This document shows, piece after piece, positions 49,437-59,755 of a stretch of DNA of 64,000 bases. Below the pieces are notes generated by a model that saw only the letters and a list, made by a program, of their open reading frames with translations, ran no database searches and was not told the origin of the DNA. Origin of the DNA: Lepidostoma basale (Eukaryota; Arthropoda; Insecta; Trichoptera; Lepidostomatidae). The translations under genes and the position numbers were made by a program. Numbering within the stretch: position 1 is the stretch's first letter; each line of letters opens with the position of its first letter. The DNA is taken from contig JAHDVF020001564.1 in the NCBI GenBank assembly GCA_022606425.2, forward strand, positions 1,922,001 through 1,986,000. Direction: 5' to 3'.

Positions 49437-49905
49437 GAGTAAACCCTTGACAATTTTTAAAAATCGTTATTTTTCCCAAAAAAACAAGTACATGAGAACT
49501 GACAGTAAGGTCAGAATATATAAAACCTGCGTAAGGCCTATACTGACATATAGCATTGAGACCAGAGCGGATACCACAAGAACGAAGGCTAAAGTACGGG
49601 TGGCAGAGATGAGGACGCTGAGGATGATAGCAGAAAGGAATACGAGATAGGGTGAGGAACACGGCCATCCGCGAGATCTGCAAGGTGGAGGATGTCGTGA
49701 GATGGGTCAGGCAACGCAGAAGATACTGGAATGCGCACGTGCAGAGGATGGATCTCACCAGAACCCCACACGCTGTGACGCATCAGATTCCTGCCGGCTG
49801 CCGGATGAGATGGAGAGATAGCTGGGAGTCAACCTCCCAAGAGAGGCCAGCCTGATTTCAGGAACAGACCAAAGGTCTATAAGGAGAAGAGGAAGAAGAA
49901 GTTAT
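49437..49905 (+). mobile_element. LINE-E copy
   Basis: RTDSKVRIYKTCVRPILTYS, ETRADTTRTKAKVRVAEMRT, then after a frameshift RVRNTAIREICKVEDVVRWV, RQRRRYWNAHVQRMDLTRTP and RMRWRDSWESTSQERPA, stop, GAGAAGAGGAAGAAGAAG tail. Confidence 0.75.
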
Positions 49906-49914
49906 TTTTCCCTC

Positions 49915-50368
49915 ATATTTCGAAAGCATAATATATTGTGAGAATATTGGAAAGAGGAATGCTGGGCCGTAAGACGACAAGAAGAACAGAGGCTGCACGT
50001 ATCAGAAATGAAGATGCTGAGGTGGGCCACCGGGGTTACGATGCTAGATAAAGCTAGAAATGAGCACATCAGAGGTAGTCTAAAAGTTGCTCCCATAGCG
50101 GAAAAAAACAAGAGAACGTCGAGTGCGGTGGTACGGCCATGTGAGCAGGAGGGACAATGAATACATCGTTCACAAGACCCTGAAACTGAAAGGCGGAAAT
50201 AGGGAACCAGGTCGGCCTCCTACAACGTGGATGTCCATAGTTAGAAACGACCTGAAGGCGCTGGGACTAGACAGCCAGATGACCCTGTATCGTGAGACTT
50301 GACGGAGCCGTATTAGAATAGCCGACCCCTAATAACGGGAAATAGCTAGGCGAAAGAAGAATATCGGT
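49915..50368 (+). mobile_element. LINE-G fragment
   Basis: Plus-strand frame near 50115-50300: VRWYGHVSRRDNEYIVHKTL, KLKGGNREPGRPPTTWMSIV, RNDLKALGLDSQMTLYRET, with a stop where W is expected. Ends GAAAGAAGAATATCGG. A distinct family by its GRPPTTWM motif. Confidence 0.65.
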
Positions 50369-50889
50369 AAGAGGAAAATTTTTAGTAATAAATATTTACG
50401 GAGTTATCGCAATTAGTCATATCGTATACTAGTGGGTCAAGTTTCTGGTCGGAGCGCTTGGGGTGGAACAACCTTTCATTCGCAATACCTTTGTATAATA
50501 TTTTTGCCATATTAGTTTTGGAAGAGCATTGACTATATTTAAAGCGAAAATAATCGCCGTCGCATCGTGTATAAAATAAAATTAATTTTCAGTGGGCAGG
50601 ATATATAGGCAGACAGAGATATATTAGTAATATTTACAATTTTTCTCAATGCCCAGCTACTCAATCCCTTTGTTTTAGCTTTTACAATTCGTTCGGGCAG
50701 AAGGAAACATTTATTCGAATATTTTAAACAATGTAAAGAAACTGGACTCTCCAGAATTCAAATATGGAACTAAAATCAGAAACAAGTGAATTTACATACA
50801 AACCGTTGAACGGAACTGCCAGGCAAGCGAAAGACAAAAATCTTTCACCGAATATGTTACATTGGTAAAATACCAAATTATTATTATCT
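50369..50889. other. Unannotated stretch
   Basis: Nothing recognised. Confidence 0.3.
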
Positions 50890-51095
50890 GTGGAAAGGAT
50901 GAATGAAGAAAGAATGGTTAAAAAAAAGTATATGTTAACGATGTAAATGGAATTAGAAATAAAAGAAGATCGAGGAAAACGAAGCACGATTAAATTAATC
51001 AAATATTAAATTTCGGCCACGTGGGGAGTCGGAGAAATCGACGTGCGTACATGACTTCTGTATGAATGTTGAGCAAGCTAGGTTGATGGTTAGAG
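50890..51095 (+). mobile_element. LINE-A 3' fragment
   Basis: VERMNEERMVKKKYMLTM in frame, then GNEARLN and GVGEIDVRTxL-like shifts. Ends GCTAGGTTGATGGTTAGAG with the last block deleted. Confidence 0.65.
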
Positions 51096-51251
51096 TTGTT
51101 AATTATCTATTGTGTACATAAATTTGAACTAGATTAAAAAAAAAAATCCTAAAATTAAAAATACGATTTGACATGATACAAAATATAAATTCTTTCCGGC
51201 TTATTTCAAAAAAAAAATTAGTGTTATTCATTGAAGTTCCAGTGTTAACTC

Positions 51252-51290
51252 CACCATCACGCCGTCTCCCCAAGCGATAAACAGAAAGTA
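51252..51290 (-). mobile_element. LINE-A terminus only
   Basis: CCACCATCACGCCGTCTCCC and GATAAACAGAAAG. Confidence 0.45.
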
Positions 51291-51355
51291 TATTAAATAA
51301 TTAATACAAATGAAAACATGTGTTTTCTAGAAGTTTTAATATATGTTATGGAAAT

Positions 51356-51378
51356 GACATGTTTCGCCATTCATCACG
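51356..51378 (-). ncRNA. Hammerhead-like remnant
   Basis: GACATGTTTCGCCATTCATCACG; the ACATGT palindrome is kept, the partner strand of stem II is lost. Flank TTTTCTAGAAGTTTTAATAT identifies the 1785-type repeat. Confidence 0.35.
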
Positions 51379-51474
51379 TCCATTTGAACGTATCAATCCC
51401 ATAAATTATAATAAAACTTCTAGAAAAAAGACGTTTCAATTCGTATTAAGGTATTTTTAATGTAAACTGCGTAA

Positions 51475-52098
51475 ACGGTGAAAATCTGGAACAAGTATAT
51501 GAATTTGTTTATTGAGGAAGTATGTTTACAAAGGATAGGAGAGTGGAGAAGGGTTAGGGCTGGCATAACATAGTAAATGGTACACTTAAAGTTGTCATCG
51601 CAAACAAAAGCCTATACAAAAAAGTTTTAATGGCAGTGCATAATGGTGTGCTTGTGCCGACTCATGTATGATAGTGTAGCATGGAACTGGCAAAAGAAGG
51701 ATAAATACACTAGAAATGAGATCTCTAAGACAAATGTGTGGTTAATCTGTATATGATATCTATCTCTTGTCAAATGCAAACAGAAAAAGTGAATGCGGTG
51801 CGAAAGAAAGTGTTAAGTGTTAGAAAACAAAATAATGAAAGGGTCATTAAGATGGTTTAGACAAATGGAAAGAATGAGTAAAGAAAGAGAAAGCTAGAGA
51901 AAGAGGAAGGCCGAGTGAAATGTGGCAGATCAAATTAATCAAATATTAAATGTCGTTCACAAGAGAAGTCGGAGAAATCCGCGTGCGTTCATGACAAGAT
52001 GTATGAATGTAGAGGAAGCGAGTGAAGTATGTCAGAACAGAACAGTATGGCGGTCCATTTTGTCTGCCTACCCTTTCGGTGAAACGGCGTGTAATGTA
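51475..52098 (+). mobile_element. LINE-A copy, decayed
   Basis: GTAAACGGTGAAAATCTGGA (VNGENLEQVYEFVY) through AVHNGVLVPTHV, AWNWQKKDK and RSLRQMCG to QINQILNVVHKRSRRNPRAF and YPFGETA. At least five frame breaks. Confidence 0.75.
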
Positions 52099-52299
52099 AA
52101 ATATATTTCTAGACCGAATTATCCGTAAAAATGATAAATATCTGAAAAATATAAGAAGCGAACTGTTACAGCTTTTTTTCACGTGTCTAGTTGAGATTTC
52201 CAGAGATATTTTGATATAAAATGGAAATTAATCTTAACGTGTAATCTCTATGGTATTTATTGTTTATTGAATAATGATGTAAAACTCCATATGAAATAA

Positions 52300-52390
52300 T
52301 TAATACGAATGAAAACGTAAGTTTTCTAGAAATTTTATTAAAATATATTTGATGGGAATGACATGTTTCGCCCTTTTAAGGCACTATCAA
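52300..52390 (-). ncRNA. Hammerhead-like motif with flank
   Basis: Core 52360-52390: TTGATAGT, GCC(TTAAAA)GGGC, GAAACATGTC on the minus strand. Flank CGTAAGTTTTCTAGAAATTT as in the 1785 copy. Confidence 0.5.
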
Positions 52391-52494
52391 ATGTGGCGAA
52401 ATTTCAGCTTGTTGCTATTTATATACACGAGTAAATGAAGCAGAATATGATAATTAACGAAAATTGATGTGGCTTAATACATTTTTAACAATGT

Positions 52495-52800
52495 CTTCTT
52501 CTTCTTCTTCTTCTTCTTCCTTATTCCTATGTGGTCTGTTCTCCAGAGTGTTGCTCCTCCTGTGAGGTAGATTCCCAGCTGTCCTTCCATCTTTTAGGAG
52601 GTCTTTCACTTGGACGAGTCCCATGAGGCTGATTATGCAATGCAATATAGGGGAGTCTGGTGGTGTCCATTCTTTGAACATGATCGTACCAGTCCCTTTT
52701 TCGCTGTCTGCTCCATTTATAATATTCTCAACCTCACATATCTCTTATTCTAGTGTGTCTTACGCGATCTCTGCCTGCTATCGTCCTCAGTGTCTTCATT
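52495..52800 (-). mobile_element. LINE-D copy
   Basis: TGTCTTCTTCTTCTTCTTCT tail at the low coordinate, then the reverse reading SWESTSQEEQHSGEQTT, GRPPKRWKDS and HVQRMDTTRLPYIALHN. 5' end near SRRADRVRHTR. Confidence 0.75.
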
Positions 52801-53261
52801 TCGTGTTATTTTCATTCAACAATGTCTTTCCCATAAAATATATATAAACTGAAAGAAAACTGATATTTATTAATCTCTATGGTGAATTAATTAATATATA
52901 TATATTAATACTACGAGTGTATTAACTTTATCTAAAATAATAATTAAACAGTTTGCTTTATAAGGTTTGTATGTATCTACTCACGGCAGCATTCCGCAAA
53001 GGTAGGCGGTGTTTTTGAAAGGTGATAGCTACCCCTTGATAGGTGGTGTCACCTGACGCTGACAGAATTACAACCCTTAACTCGGGCGTCTCTCCCATCC
53101 CATTACCCGCACCCCGCAGACAGCCAGCCCTCTCGACGGAGCCTCGAACAATCAAGATTCGGAATTCAAAGGGCTGTTGATCAACCTACAGAGGCGCTAA
53201 ATAATATACCGTGAATACCTGTGAAACTATTCACAATAATTTTAGTAAGAAAAGTAAGCCT
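52801..53261. other. Unannotated stretch
   Basis: 53000-53160 is GC-richer, with an open minus-strand frame (53155-52958) containing RVVILSASGDTTYQGVAITF. I do not recognise it. Confidence 0.3.
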
Positions 53262-53469
53262 CGACCACCATATTCTGTTTCCAAATAATTTACATCTTCG
53301 TCTCTATTGAGATACAATTAATTCTTAATGATTAACCCGTAATGGGTAAAATCCAGTATTTGTCTTCAAGTATTTGTATACATTAAAATTTTTTTTTATC
53401 AAAACTGGTCAAAGTTAAAAAAAACATATAAAAATTGGAGAGTTTTCTCCAGGCGTTGTTTAGTAATGT
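53262..53469 (-). mobile_element. FBX copy, part 1
   Basis: CCACCATATTCTGTTTCCAA, CATCTTCGTCTCTATTGAGA, AATGGGTAAAATCCAGTATT and TTTTCTCCAGGCGTTG. Interrupted by a SINE. Confidence 0.65.
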
Positions 53470-53744
53470 TATTATAATAATAATTATTATTATTATTATT
53501 GTTTTGTTGAATCGCTCTTTACATCATGACAGCATGAGCCAAATCGATGTAAAGGGTGGGTATTATAGCTGTCATAGTGATTTTCGTGACATGTGATAGG
53601 TAGCTAATCTATCGCCATTTTATTGTCACGTGAATTCTACACCAGACCAAAGACAGTGTGACTATCACACTGCCCTCGCCGGGAATCGAACCCGGAACCT
53701 TCGGGGTGGCAGTCAATGCACTAACCACTCGGCCACAAAGGTCG
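53470..53744 (-). mobile_element. tRNA-derived SINE, best copy
   Basis: The minus-strand head is CGACCTTTGTGGCCGAGTGG (A box) and GGTTCCGGGTTCGATTCCCG (B box, with intact CGGG/CCCG arm). Then come AGTGTGATAGTCACACTG, the body, AAAGAGCGATTCAACAAAAC and an (AAT)n tail. About 275 bp. It represents the family well. Confidence 0.85.
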
Positions 53745-53964
53745 TCAGGTGTGTGATAATTGGGTTGATAGCCTTTTACATTACATTAATAAAGATTTTC
53801 TGCTTAATGCTTACATCTAGTCTCAATAGATGGCGCTAGTGTAAATTGAACTAAAATATGTGAAATGTTTTTCAACATGGTAGCATATATACAACTTTCA
53901 AAAGAAATTGTCAGACGTGGTGTTCGTAAGAAGGGAGGAATGGGGAATGTTGTATTATTATACA
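53745..53964 (-). mobile_element. FBX copy, part 2
   Basis: GGTTGATAGCCTTTTACATT, GATGGCGCTAGTGTAAATTG and GGAGGAATGGGGAATGTTGT: the body of the same FBX copy as 53262-53469. Confidence 0.6.
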
Positions 53965-54140
53965 TTTTGTTCATAACACCATCATTCGCACCGCATTCAC
54001 TTCTTATATTTTCGTTCGACACTCTATCATACACAGAGTATCCACACGTCGTCTAAGAGATCTCATTTCTTCTGCATTTATTCTACTTTCATCCTTTTTT
54101 GCCAGTTCCATGCTTCACTTTCGTGCATATGGGTCGGCAG
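53965..54140 (-). mobile_element. LINE-A fragment
   Basis: From ATTTTGTTCATAACACCATC (MNKM) to GTTCCATGCTTCACTTTCGT (HESEAWNWQK). The 3' part is missing. Confidence 0.75.
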
Positions 54141-54253
54141 TGTGTGTAATGGTTTGCAGTTTAATAATAAGAATTGCTTTGATTTATAACAAAATAAGTG
54201 ATGAAAAAAAATCTTAGAATTCTTCATACGAAAATGATTATTTTTCGTCAATA

Positions 54254-54284
54254 GACATGTTTCGGACAACCGGTCCTTCCTCAG
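54254..54284 (-). ncRNA. Hammerhead-like motif, well conserved
   Basis: Minus strand: CTGAGGAA, stem II GGAC/GTCC with loop CGGTT, GAAACATGTC. The ACATGT palindrome is intact. Related decayed copies are at 60258 and 61776. Confidence 0.6.
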
Positions 54285-54935
54285 AGATACAAATTATAAA
54301 AATTTATTTTTTAAATATATTATAAAATTGTTTACATGATCTGACAAATGTTATAAAGATTTATTTTGGAACTTTTATGCTTTTGTTATAACAAATATTA
54401 TGATTCAATTTAAATTTTAAAATAATAATTTTATGTTCTTATTGGGTTTCAGGTAATTACGAGTACTTACAACAAAGGAATAAATCAAAAATTTTACTTG
54501 ACGTTAAATTTATTCGATTATTTATAATATTTTCTTTATTTTTAATATATGTATTTTTAATATATATATTTGTTAATATGAGTGTTGTATATACAAATTA
54601 TAAACAAAATAAAAAGTGAAATGGTTTTTTTTGTGCAATTTTATTACATCGAACAGGGTAACGAATTTTTTTTCTACCATTTCAACTCCAAACTGCAGTC
54701 CCCTCTTTCTTAACGAAATGTTATCAGGAAGTTAATAATAACGTGTTTTAACATGGCCATTCTCTTGGGTGTAGTATTTTTTAAAGTATTTTTTCTAGCC
54801 AAAGATAAAAATCTTTAACGTTTTCTTTAAAGACGAGAATCAAGATATCGGTTACGCAGAAGAATCTTCAAATATTTCTGTTTTAATTAGTTTTTTAATG
54901 GTACTTTAAAATCGCTCTTGGGAATAAATGCTTTA
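54285..54935. other. Unannotated AT-rich stretch
   Basis: Very A/T-rich. Two microsatellite-like TTTTTAATATATGTATTTTT stretches near 54538. No gene. Confidence 0.3.
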
Positions 54936-54939
54936 AGTT

Positions 54940-55102
54940 TATTTTTAACTTTATGTATGGAAGTGAAACATGGAACCAGCAAATAAATGATGGTATTAGA
55001 ATAAATGCAGTAAAAATGAGGCTTCTAAAATGAACTTGGGCAAAATCTTCATATTATAGACTGTCAAATGCAAATATTAGAAGTGAATGCAGTATGAATG
55101 AA
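54940..55102 (+). mobile_element. LINE-A fragment
   Basis: TTTATGTATGGAAGTGAAAC (LMYGSETWNQQ) through NANIRSECSMNESVTNKL. It ends at the tandem duplication. Confidence 0.65.
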
Positions 55103-55517
55103 AGTGTTACGAACAAACTATTTAAAGACAACACAACAAACCATCACGCCGTTTCACCGCAGGGGTAGGCAGGGAGAATGGACCGCCACACTACTCTATC
55201 CTGACATACCTCTCTAGCTTCCTCCAAATCCATACATCGAGTCATACAGTCACGTCGATTCTTCCGGCTTCTGACATGACCAACCTTTAATATTTGATTA
55301 AGTGCATGGAAGTGTTACGAACAAACTATTTAAAGACAACACAACAAACCATCACGCCGTTTCACCGCAGGGGTAGGCAGGGAGAATGGACCGCCACACT
55401 ACTCTATCCTGACATACCTCTCTAGCTTCCTCCAAATCCATACATCGAGTCATACAGTCACGTCGATTCTTACGGCTTCTGACATGACCAACCTTAAATA
55501 TTTGATTAAGTGCATGG
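55103..55517. repeat. Tandem duplication of 208 bp carrying LINE-A 3' ends
   Basis: The unit from AGTGTTACGAACAAACTATT to TATTTGATTAAGTGCATG occurs twice (55103-55310, 55311-55517) with only a couple of base differences (CTTCCGG/CTTACGG, CTTTAAT/CTTAAAT). Each unit holds a minus-strand LINE-A 3' end (CCATCACGCCGTTTCACCGC). Confidence 0.9.
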
Positions 55518-55664
55518 ACTGCAACCCCAAAGGTTCCGGGGCAGTGTGATTGTCACACTGTCTTTGGTCTGGTGTAGTCACGTGACAATAAAATGGCGAT
55601 AGATTAGCTACATATCACATGTCACGAAAATCACTATGATAGCTATAATACCCTTTACATAGAC
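55518..55664 (+). mobile_element. SINE body, plus strand
   Basis: GGCAGTGTGATTGTCACACT, then GGTCTGGTGTAGTCACGTGA, AATGGCGATAGATTAGCTAC and ATAGCTATAATACCCTTTAC. The A-box half of the head and the tail are absent. Confidence 0.7.
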
Positions 55665-56240
55665 TTGAAATAAATGGCGCACTCAAAGTCATTACTGCAA
55701 ATAGAAATATATCTACAGAAGCAAAGATGGCAGTACACAATGGAGTTCTAGTGCCAACCCTCATGTATAGAAGTGAAGCTTGGAGCTGGCAAAAGAAGGA
55801 TGAAAGCAGGATAAACGCCGTAGAAATGAGATCACTAAGAAGAATGTGCGTGAAAATGTTGTATGATAGAATACCGAACGATGAAATTAGAAAGAAATGT
55901 AAGGCAGATGACTGCATCATGAATAAAATTAAAAAAGGATCCCTGAGATGGTTCGGACATATGGAACGAATGGATGAGAGTAGAATAGTTAAAAAATTGT
56001 ACACAAGCAGCGTGAGTGAGAAAAGAAGCCGAGGACGACCGATGAAAACATGGCATGACCAAATTAATCAATTACTAAAAGGCGGCCACATTCGAAGTCG
56101 GAATAATCGACGTGCGTGCATGGTACGATGTATGAATGTAGAGGAAGCCCAAGAGGTATGCCAGGACAGGCCAGTGTGGCGATCCATCCTCTCTGCCTAC
56201 CCCTCCGGGGAAATGGCGTGATGGTTGGTTAGTTAGTTAG
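55665..56240 (+). mobile_element. LINE-A copy (TSSVSEK subfamily), open ORF
   Basis: Frame 55727-56221 is open for 164 codons: LVPTLMYRSEAWSWQKKDES, RRMCVKMLYDRIPNDEIRKK, SLRWFGHMERMDESRIVKKL, KRSRGRPMKTWHDQINQLLK, RNNRRACMVRCMNVEEAQEV and a stop after YPSGEMA. 3' end GAAATGGCGTGATGGTTGG(TTAG)4. Upstream IVKVITANRNISTEAK is in the same frame. Only the C-terminal region is retained. Confidence 0.9.
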
Positions 56241-56612
56241 TTAGTTATATTTAACCTATATATTTTGAGTGTCACATAATTATCGCATGCGTAAGATCTC
56301 GTTTGTGAGGAAATTAATGGAGTTGCCAAAAACGTTAAATTCTTTTCAACGCGCCCACAACGCGGGCATAAATTTAGTTGACGGCGTCATTAATTTATTT
56401 TGCCACGAAAATAAACCGTACCCCATTCCTAACAAATGGTGACGTTCACCACTGCGGAGAATTCCGTGTTTTTTTTCAATCACCTTATCTTCAACATCAC
56501 ACGCCTTATGGAAAGGTGTTTTAAACGCATTGGCGTAGGCGTCTATGATAATCAACTTATTGACTTATTTCTACAAACAGCTAACAATAACAATAAATTA
56601 AACAAACTTGAA
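56241..56612. other. Unannotated stretch
   Basis: Overlapping short frames on both strands (56346-56690). None recognised. Confidence 0.3.
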
Positions 56613-57112
56613 AATTTGGTGTTCTTCTACCGACCCTTATGTATGGAAGTGAAGCATGGAACTGGCAAAGGAAGGATGAAAGTAGAATAAATGCAATAGA
56701 AATGAGATCTCTTAGACGAATGTGTACATACTCTGTGTATGGAGTGTCGAATGAAAATATAAGAAGTGAATGCGGTGCGAATGATGGTGTCATGAACAAA
56801 ATTATGAAAGGATCATGAAGATGGTTTGGACATATGGAAAGAATGAATGAAGAAAGAATGGTAAAAAAATTATATGTTAATGATGTAAATGGAACCAGAA
56901 ATAGAGGAAGACCGAGGAAAACGTGGCACGATCAAATAAATCAAATATTTAATGTCGGCCATGTGAGGAGTCAGAGAAATCGACGCGCGTGCATGACACG
57001 ATGTATGAATGTTGAAGAAGCGAGAGAAATATGTCAGGAAAGAAAGGTGTGGCAATCCATTCTTTCTGTCTACCCCTGGGGAGACGGCGTGATGGTTAGT
57101 TAGTTAGTTAGT
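56613..57112 (+). mobile_element. LINE-A copy
   Basis: YRPLCMEVKHGTG is the GSEAWNW region in a shifted frame. MRSLRRMCTYSVYGVSNENI follows. TGA replaces the L codon before RWFGH (near 56816). Frame 56834-57103 is open to the end (NRGRPRKTWHDQINQIFNVG). Confidence 0.85.
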
Positions 57113-57164
57113 GAAAATTTGGAAATCCTCAAGTCGATGAAATTGGGTGAAAATATAATAAACT

Positions 57165-57350
57165 CATGATTTAATTGTATCTCAATAGAGACGAAGATGC
57201 AAATCGGAAACTGAATATGGTTGATCAAGGTGTTTACAGGACTTATGACCTGTCATTGGTTGGGTTAAGCGCACGCTTTATGTAATTACAACATTCCCCA
57301 TTCCACCTTTCTTTATGATCATGTATGACAATTTTTTGTAAGTAGTATCA
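57165..57350 (+). mobile_element. FBX copy, single arm
   Basis: TTAATTGTATCTCAATAGAG, GGAAACTGAATATGGTTGAT, CAAGGTGTTTACAGGACTTA, TTAAGCGCACGCTTTATGTA and TTCCCCATTCCACC. Confidence 0.7.
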
Positions 57351-57469
57351 TCCGTTGTCCTCGCTATATGGCCGGCTCAATTCCACTTCAACGAGGCTAT
57401 TTTGTTTAACTTTGGTCCTTTCTCTGATCCATTCAATTCGCTTCCTGTCTTGCAGACTGATGTTTAACT

Positions 57470-57600
57470 TTCTCCTCTCCATTGCCTGCTCTACATCCGA
57501 TTTCTCCGACCCTCACAAGGCCAACATTAATATTTGATTAATTTCATCGTGTCACGTTTTCTTCGGTCTTCCTTTGTTTCTTCGTACATCATTAATACAT
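57470..57600 (-). mobile_element. LINE-A fragment
   Basis: CCGACCCTCACAAGGCCAAC, TAATATTTGATTAATTTCAT and CGTTTTCTTCGGTCTTCC (RRPKKT). Confidence 0.55.
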
Positions 57601-57629
57601 ACATTATTTGCATAGTTATCTCCGGATTT

Positions 57630-58020
57630 CTAAGGGACACTGTCTGGGACAATAAGCATATGCTAGTAAAAAGCAAAGTTAGAATTTATAAAACATGCTT
57701 CAGGCCCATAATGACATACGGAATCGAAGCAAGAGCAGACACTGTCAGAACCAAACATCTCTTAAGAGTAGCAGAATGATATTGTGGGGAGAACCCTTAG
57801 AGTTAGGATACCCAATGAAGAAATTCGCAAATACTGCAAAATTGAAGAAATAGTGAGATGGAGTAGGCAGAGAAGACGATTCTGGAGGGAGAATCCACAT
57901 CGAGAGAATGGATCCAGCAAGAATTCCTAAGATCGAGATGCACGAGACTCCAGAGGGCCGTCGACCACCAAAGAGATGGAGAGAAGGGTGGTCGTCTTCA
58001 TCACAGTAAAAAAGTTTTAA
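57630..58020 (+). mobile_element. LINE-E copy
   Basis: SGFLRDTVWDNKHMLVKSKV, RIYKTCFRPIMTYGIEARAD, TVRTKHLLRVAE, then after a frameshift RVRIPNEEIRKYCKIEEIVR and WSRQRRRFWREN. It ends a few bases before mariner-2. Confidence 0.75.
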
Positions 58021-58027
58021 CCTAATA

Positions 58028-59313
58028 TTAGGTCCTTACATTAGTAATTGGCGTTTTGCCGTACTAGCAACTTTGATCTCAAATATCTTCTCTTTGGTTA
58101 GGAATTCCAAATTCAAATTTATACAGCTATTTACTCAAGTATTTGTGTTTTGAAAATTATAATTCATTTGTTTTTTCCTCAATTGTTTTTTTTCTTTGTG
58201 TCACTCAGTTTACAAAATGGAAAAATTGAAATATCGCGTTATTTACGATAACGAGTTCCACCGTGGCACCAGTGCTGCAGAAACGGCTCGAAGGATTAAT
58301 GATGTGTATGGCGACAGTGCCGCAAAAGAAAACACAGTGCGTTTTTGGTTCCAACGTTTTCGTTCTGGAAATTTCGACCTGCAGAACAAGCTCCGTGGAC
58401 GGCCGGAGACCAAAGTTGATAATGAAGAATTGAAGGCTATTGTGGAAGCGGATCCATCGCAAACCACGTCCGAGTTAGCTGCAGGCTGCGGTGTTAGTGA
58501 TAAAACTGTTTTAATCCACTTGAAGCAAATTGGGAAGGTGAAAAAGTTTGAAAGGTGGGTACCTCACGAATTGAGTGAAGCAAATCAACAAACGCGCGTT
58601 GACTGCTGCGTTGCATTACTCAACCGGCACAATAATGAAGGGATTTTGAATCGAATCATTACCTGTGATGAAAAATGGATCCTGTATGATAATCGGAAGC
58701 GCTCATCGCAATGACTGAACCCTGCCAAACCAGCCAAACCATGCCCCAAGCGAAAATTGACTCCAAAAAAGTTACTTGTGAGCGTTTGGTGGACTAGTGC
58801 TGGTGTCGTTCACTACAGTTTTCTTAAATCTGGCCAGACGATTACGGCGGATGTCTATTGTCAGCAACTGCAAACCATGATGGAAAAGCTAGCTGCTAAA
58901 CAACCGAGGCTGGTTAATCGCTCTAGGCCACTGCTGCTTCATGATAACACTAGACCACACACTGCACAACAGACGGCTACCAAATTAGAAGAGCTTCAAT
59001 TGGAATGTCTAAGACATCCACCGTACTCTCCGGACCTTGCCCCAACAGATTACTATATTTTTCGAAATTTGGATAACTTCTTGCAAGGGAAAAATTCAAC
59101 TCCGATGGGGCAGTCCAAACCGACTTCAAAGATTTTATTGATTCCCGTCCGAATGGTTTTTTTAGTAAAGGGATCGATGAACTACCTTTGAGATGGCAAA
59201 AGTGCATAGATAGCAATGGTACATACTTTGATTAAATAAATATATTATATTTAAAAAAAATCAACTTTATGTTCCTCCCATACAAAACGCCAAATTCATA
59301 TGTAAGGACCTAA
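58028..59313 (+). mobile_element. mariner-2, nearly complete
   Basis: 1,286 bp. The termini are TTAGGTCCTTACATTAGTAA (58028) and, inverted, TTAGGTCCTTACATATGAAT (ending 59313). Both ITRs continue to TTGGCGTTTTG, about 31 bp with a few differences. TA dinucleotides flank both ends (58026-58027, 59314-59315). The length is typical of mariner. One transposase gene on the plus strand. Confidence 0.92.
58217..59235 (+). pseudogene. mariner transposase with one stop and one frameshift
   Basis: It starts at MEKLKYRVIYDNEFHRGTSA. The helix-turn-helix regions lie within residues 1-110, and WVPHELSEANQQ near 114. The first catalytic Asp is in ITCDEKW (about residue 151), the second in LLHDNTRPHT (243) and the third in PYSPDLAPTDYY (278). 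34 residues separate the last two, the DD34D signature of mariner. A TGA at 58712-58714 interrupts the frame where Trp is usual. A one-base deletion in the A run near 59090 shifts the end. The other frame carries the expected SRPNGFFSKGIDELPLRWQK to a stop at 59233. The start at 58217 was chosen over 58196 by family pattern. Confidence 0.88.
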
Positions 59314-59319
59314 TATACG

Positions 59320-59337
59320 AGTATACAACGAGTCATA
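59320..59337 (-). mobile_element. LINE-A fragment, left of MITE
   Basis: ACAACGAGTCATA corresponds to the ATCGAGTCATACACGC part of LINE-A, split at TA. Confidence 0.45.
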
Positions 59338-59571
59338 GGGTAAGGTAAGGTAATTTGGCAGTATATGTTTTAACATGACTCGCACATGAATGTTTTTTAC
59401 CAGCGGAGGCGCGTGTGATAACTGTTATTTGAAGTTTATTCGTCTAATTCTAGATATTTTGTCATCTACTGGTGAGTTTCCGAAGCTTACATAGCGATAG
59501 GTTTTCAGTACTATTGTGTGTCAAAAAGTACCGCCAAATTACCTGTACTGCCAAAATATCTTACCTTACCC
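59338..59571. mobile_element. TA-flanked MITE
   Basis: The ends GGGTAAGGTAAGGTAATTTG and, inverted, GGGTAAGGTAAGATATTTTG are terminal repeats. TGGCAGTA follows in both. TA at each side. 234 bp, no coding. Tc1/mariner-type by its target. It sits precisely inside a LINE-A sequence. Confidence 0.75.
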
Positions 59572-59755
59572 TACACGCATGTTGATTCCTCCGACTTCTA
59601 ACATGACCAACCTTTAAAATTTGATTAATGTGGTAATGCCATGTTTTCCTCGATCTGCCTCGACTCCGTATTCCTTTTACATCATGAACGTATACTATCT
59701 TAACCATTCTTTCTCCATCCATGCGTTCCATATGTCCGAACCATCGCAGTTCATC
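59572..59755 (-). mobile_element. LINE-A fragment, right of MITE
   Basis: ACACGCATGTTGATTCCTCC through CATGTTTTCCTCGATCTGCC and CCATGCGTTCCATATGTCCG. The GRPRKTWHDQ to GHMERM region in reverse. Confidence 0.7.
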
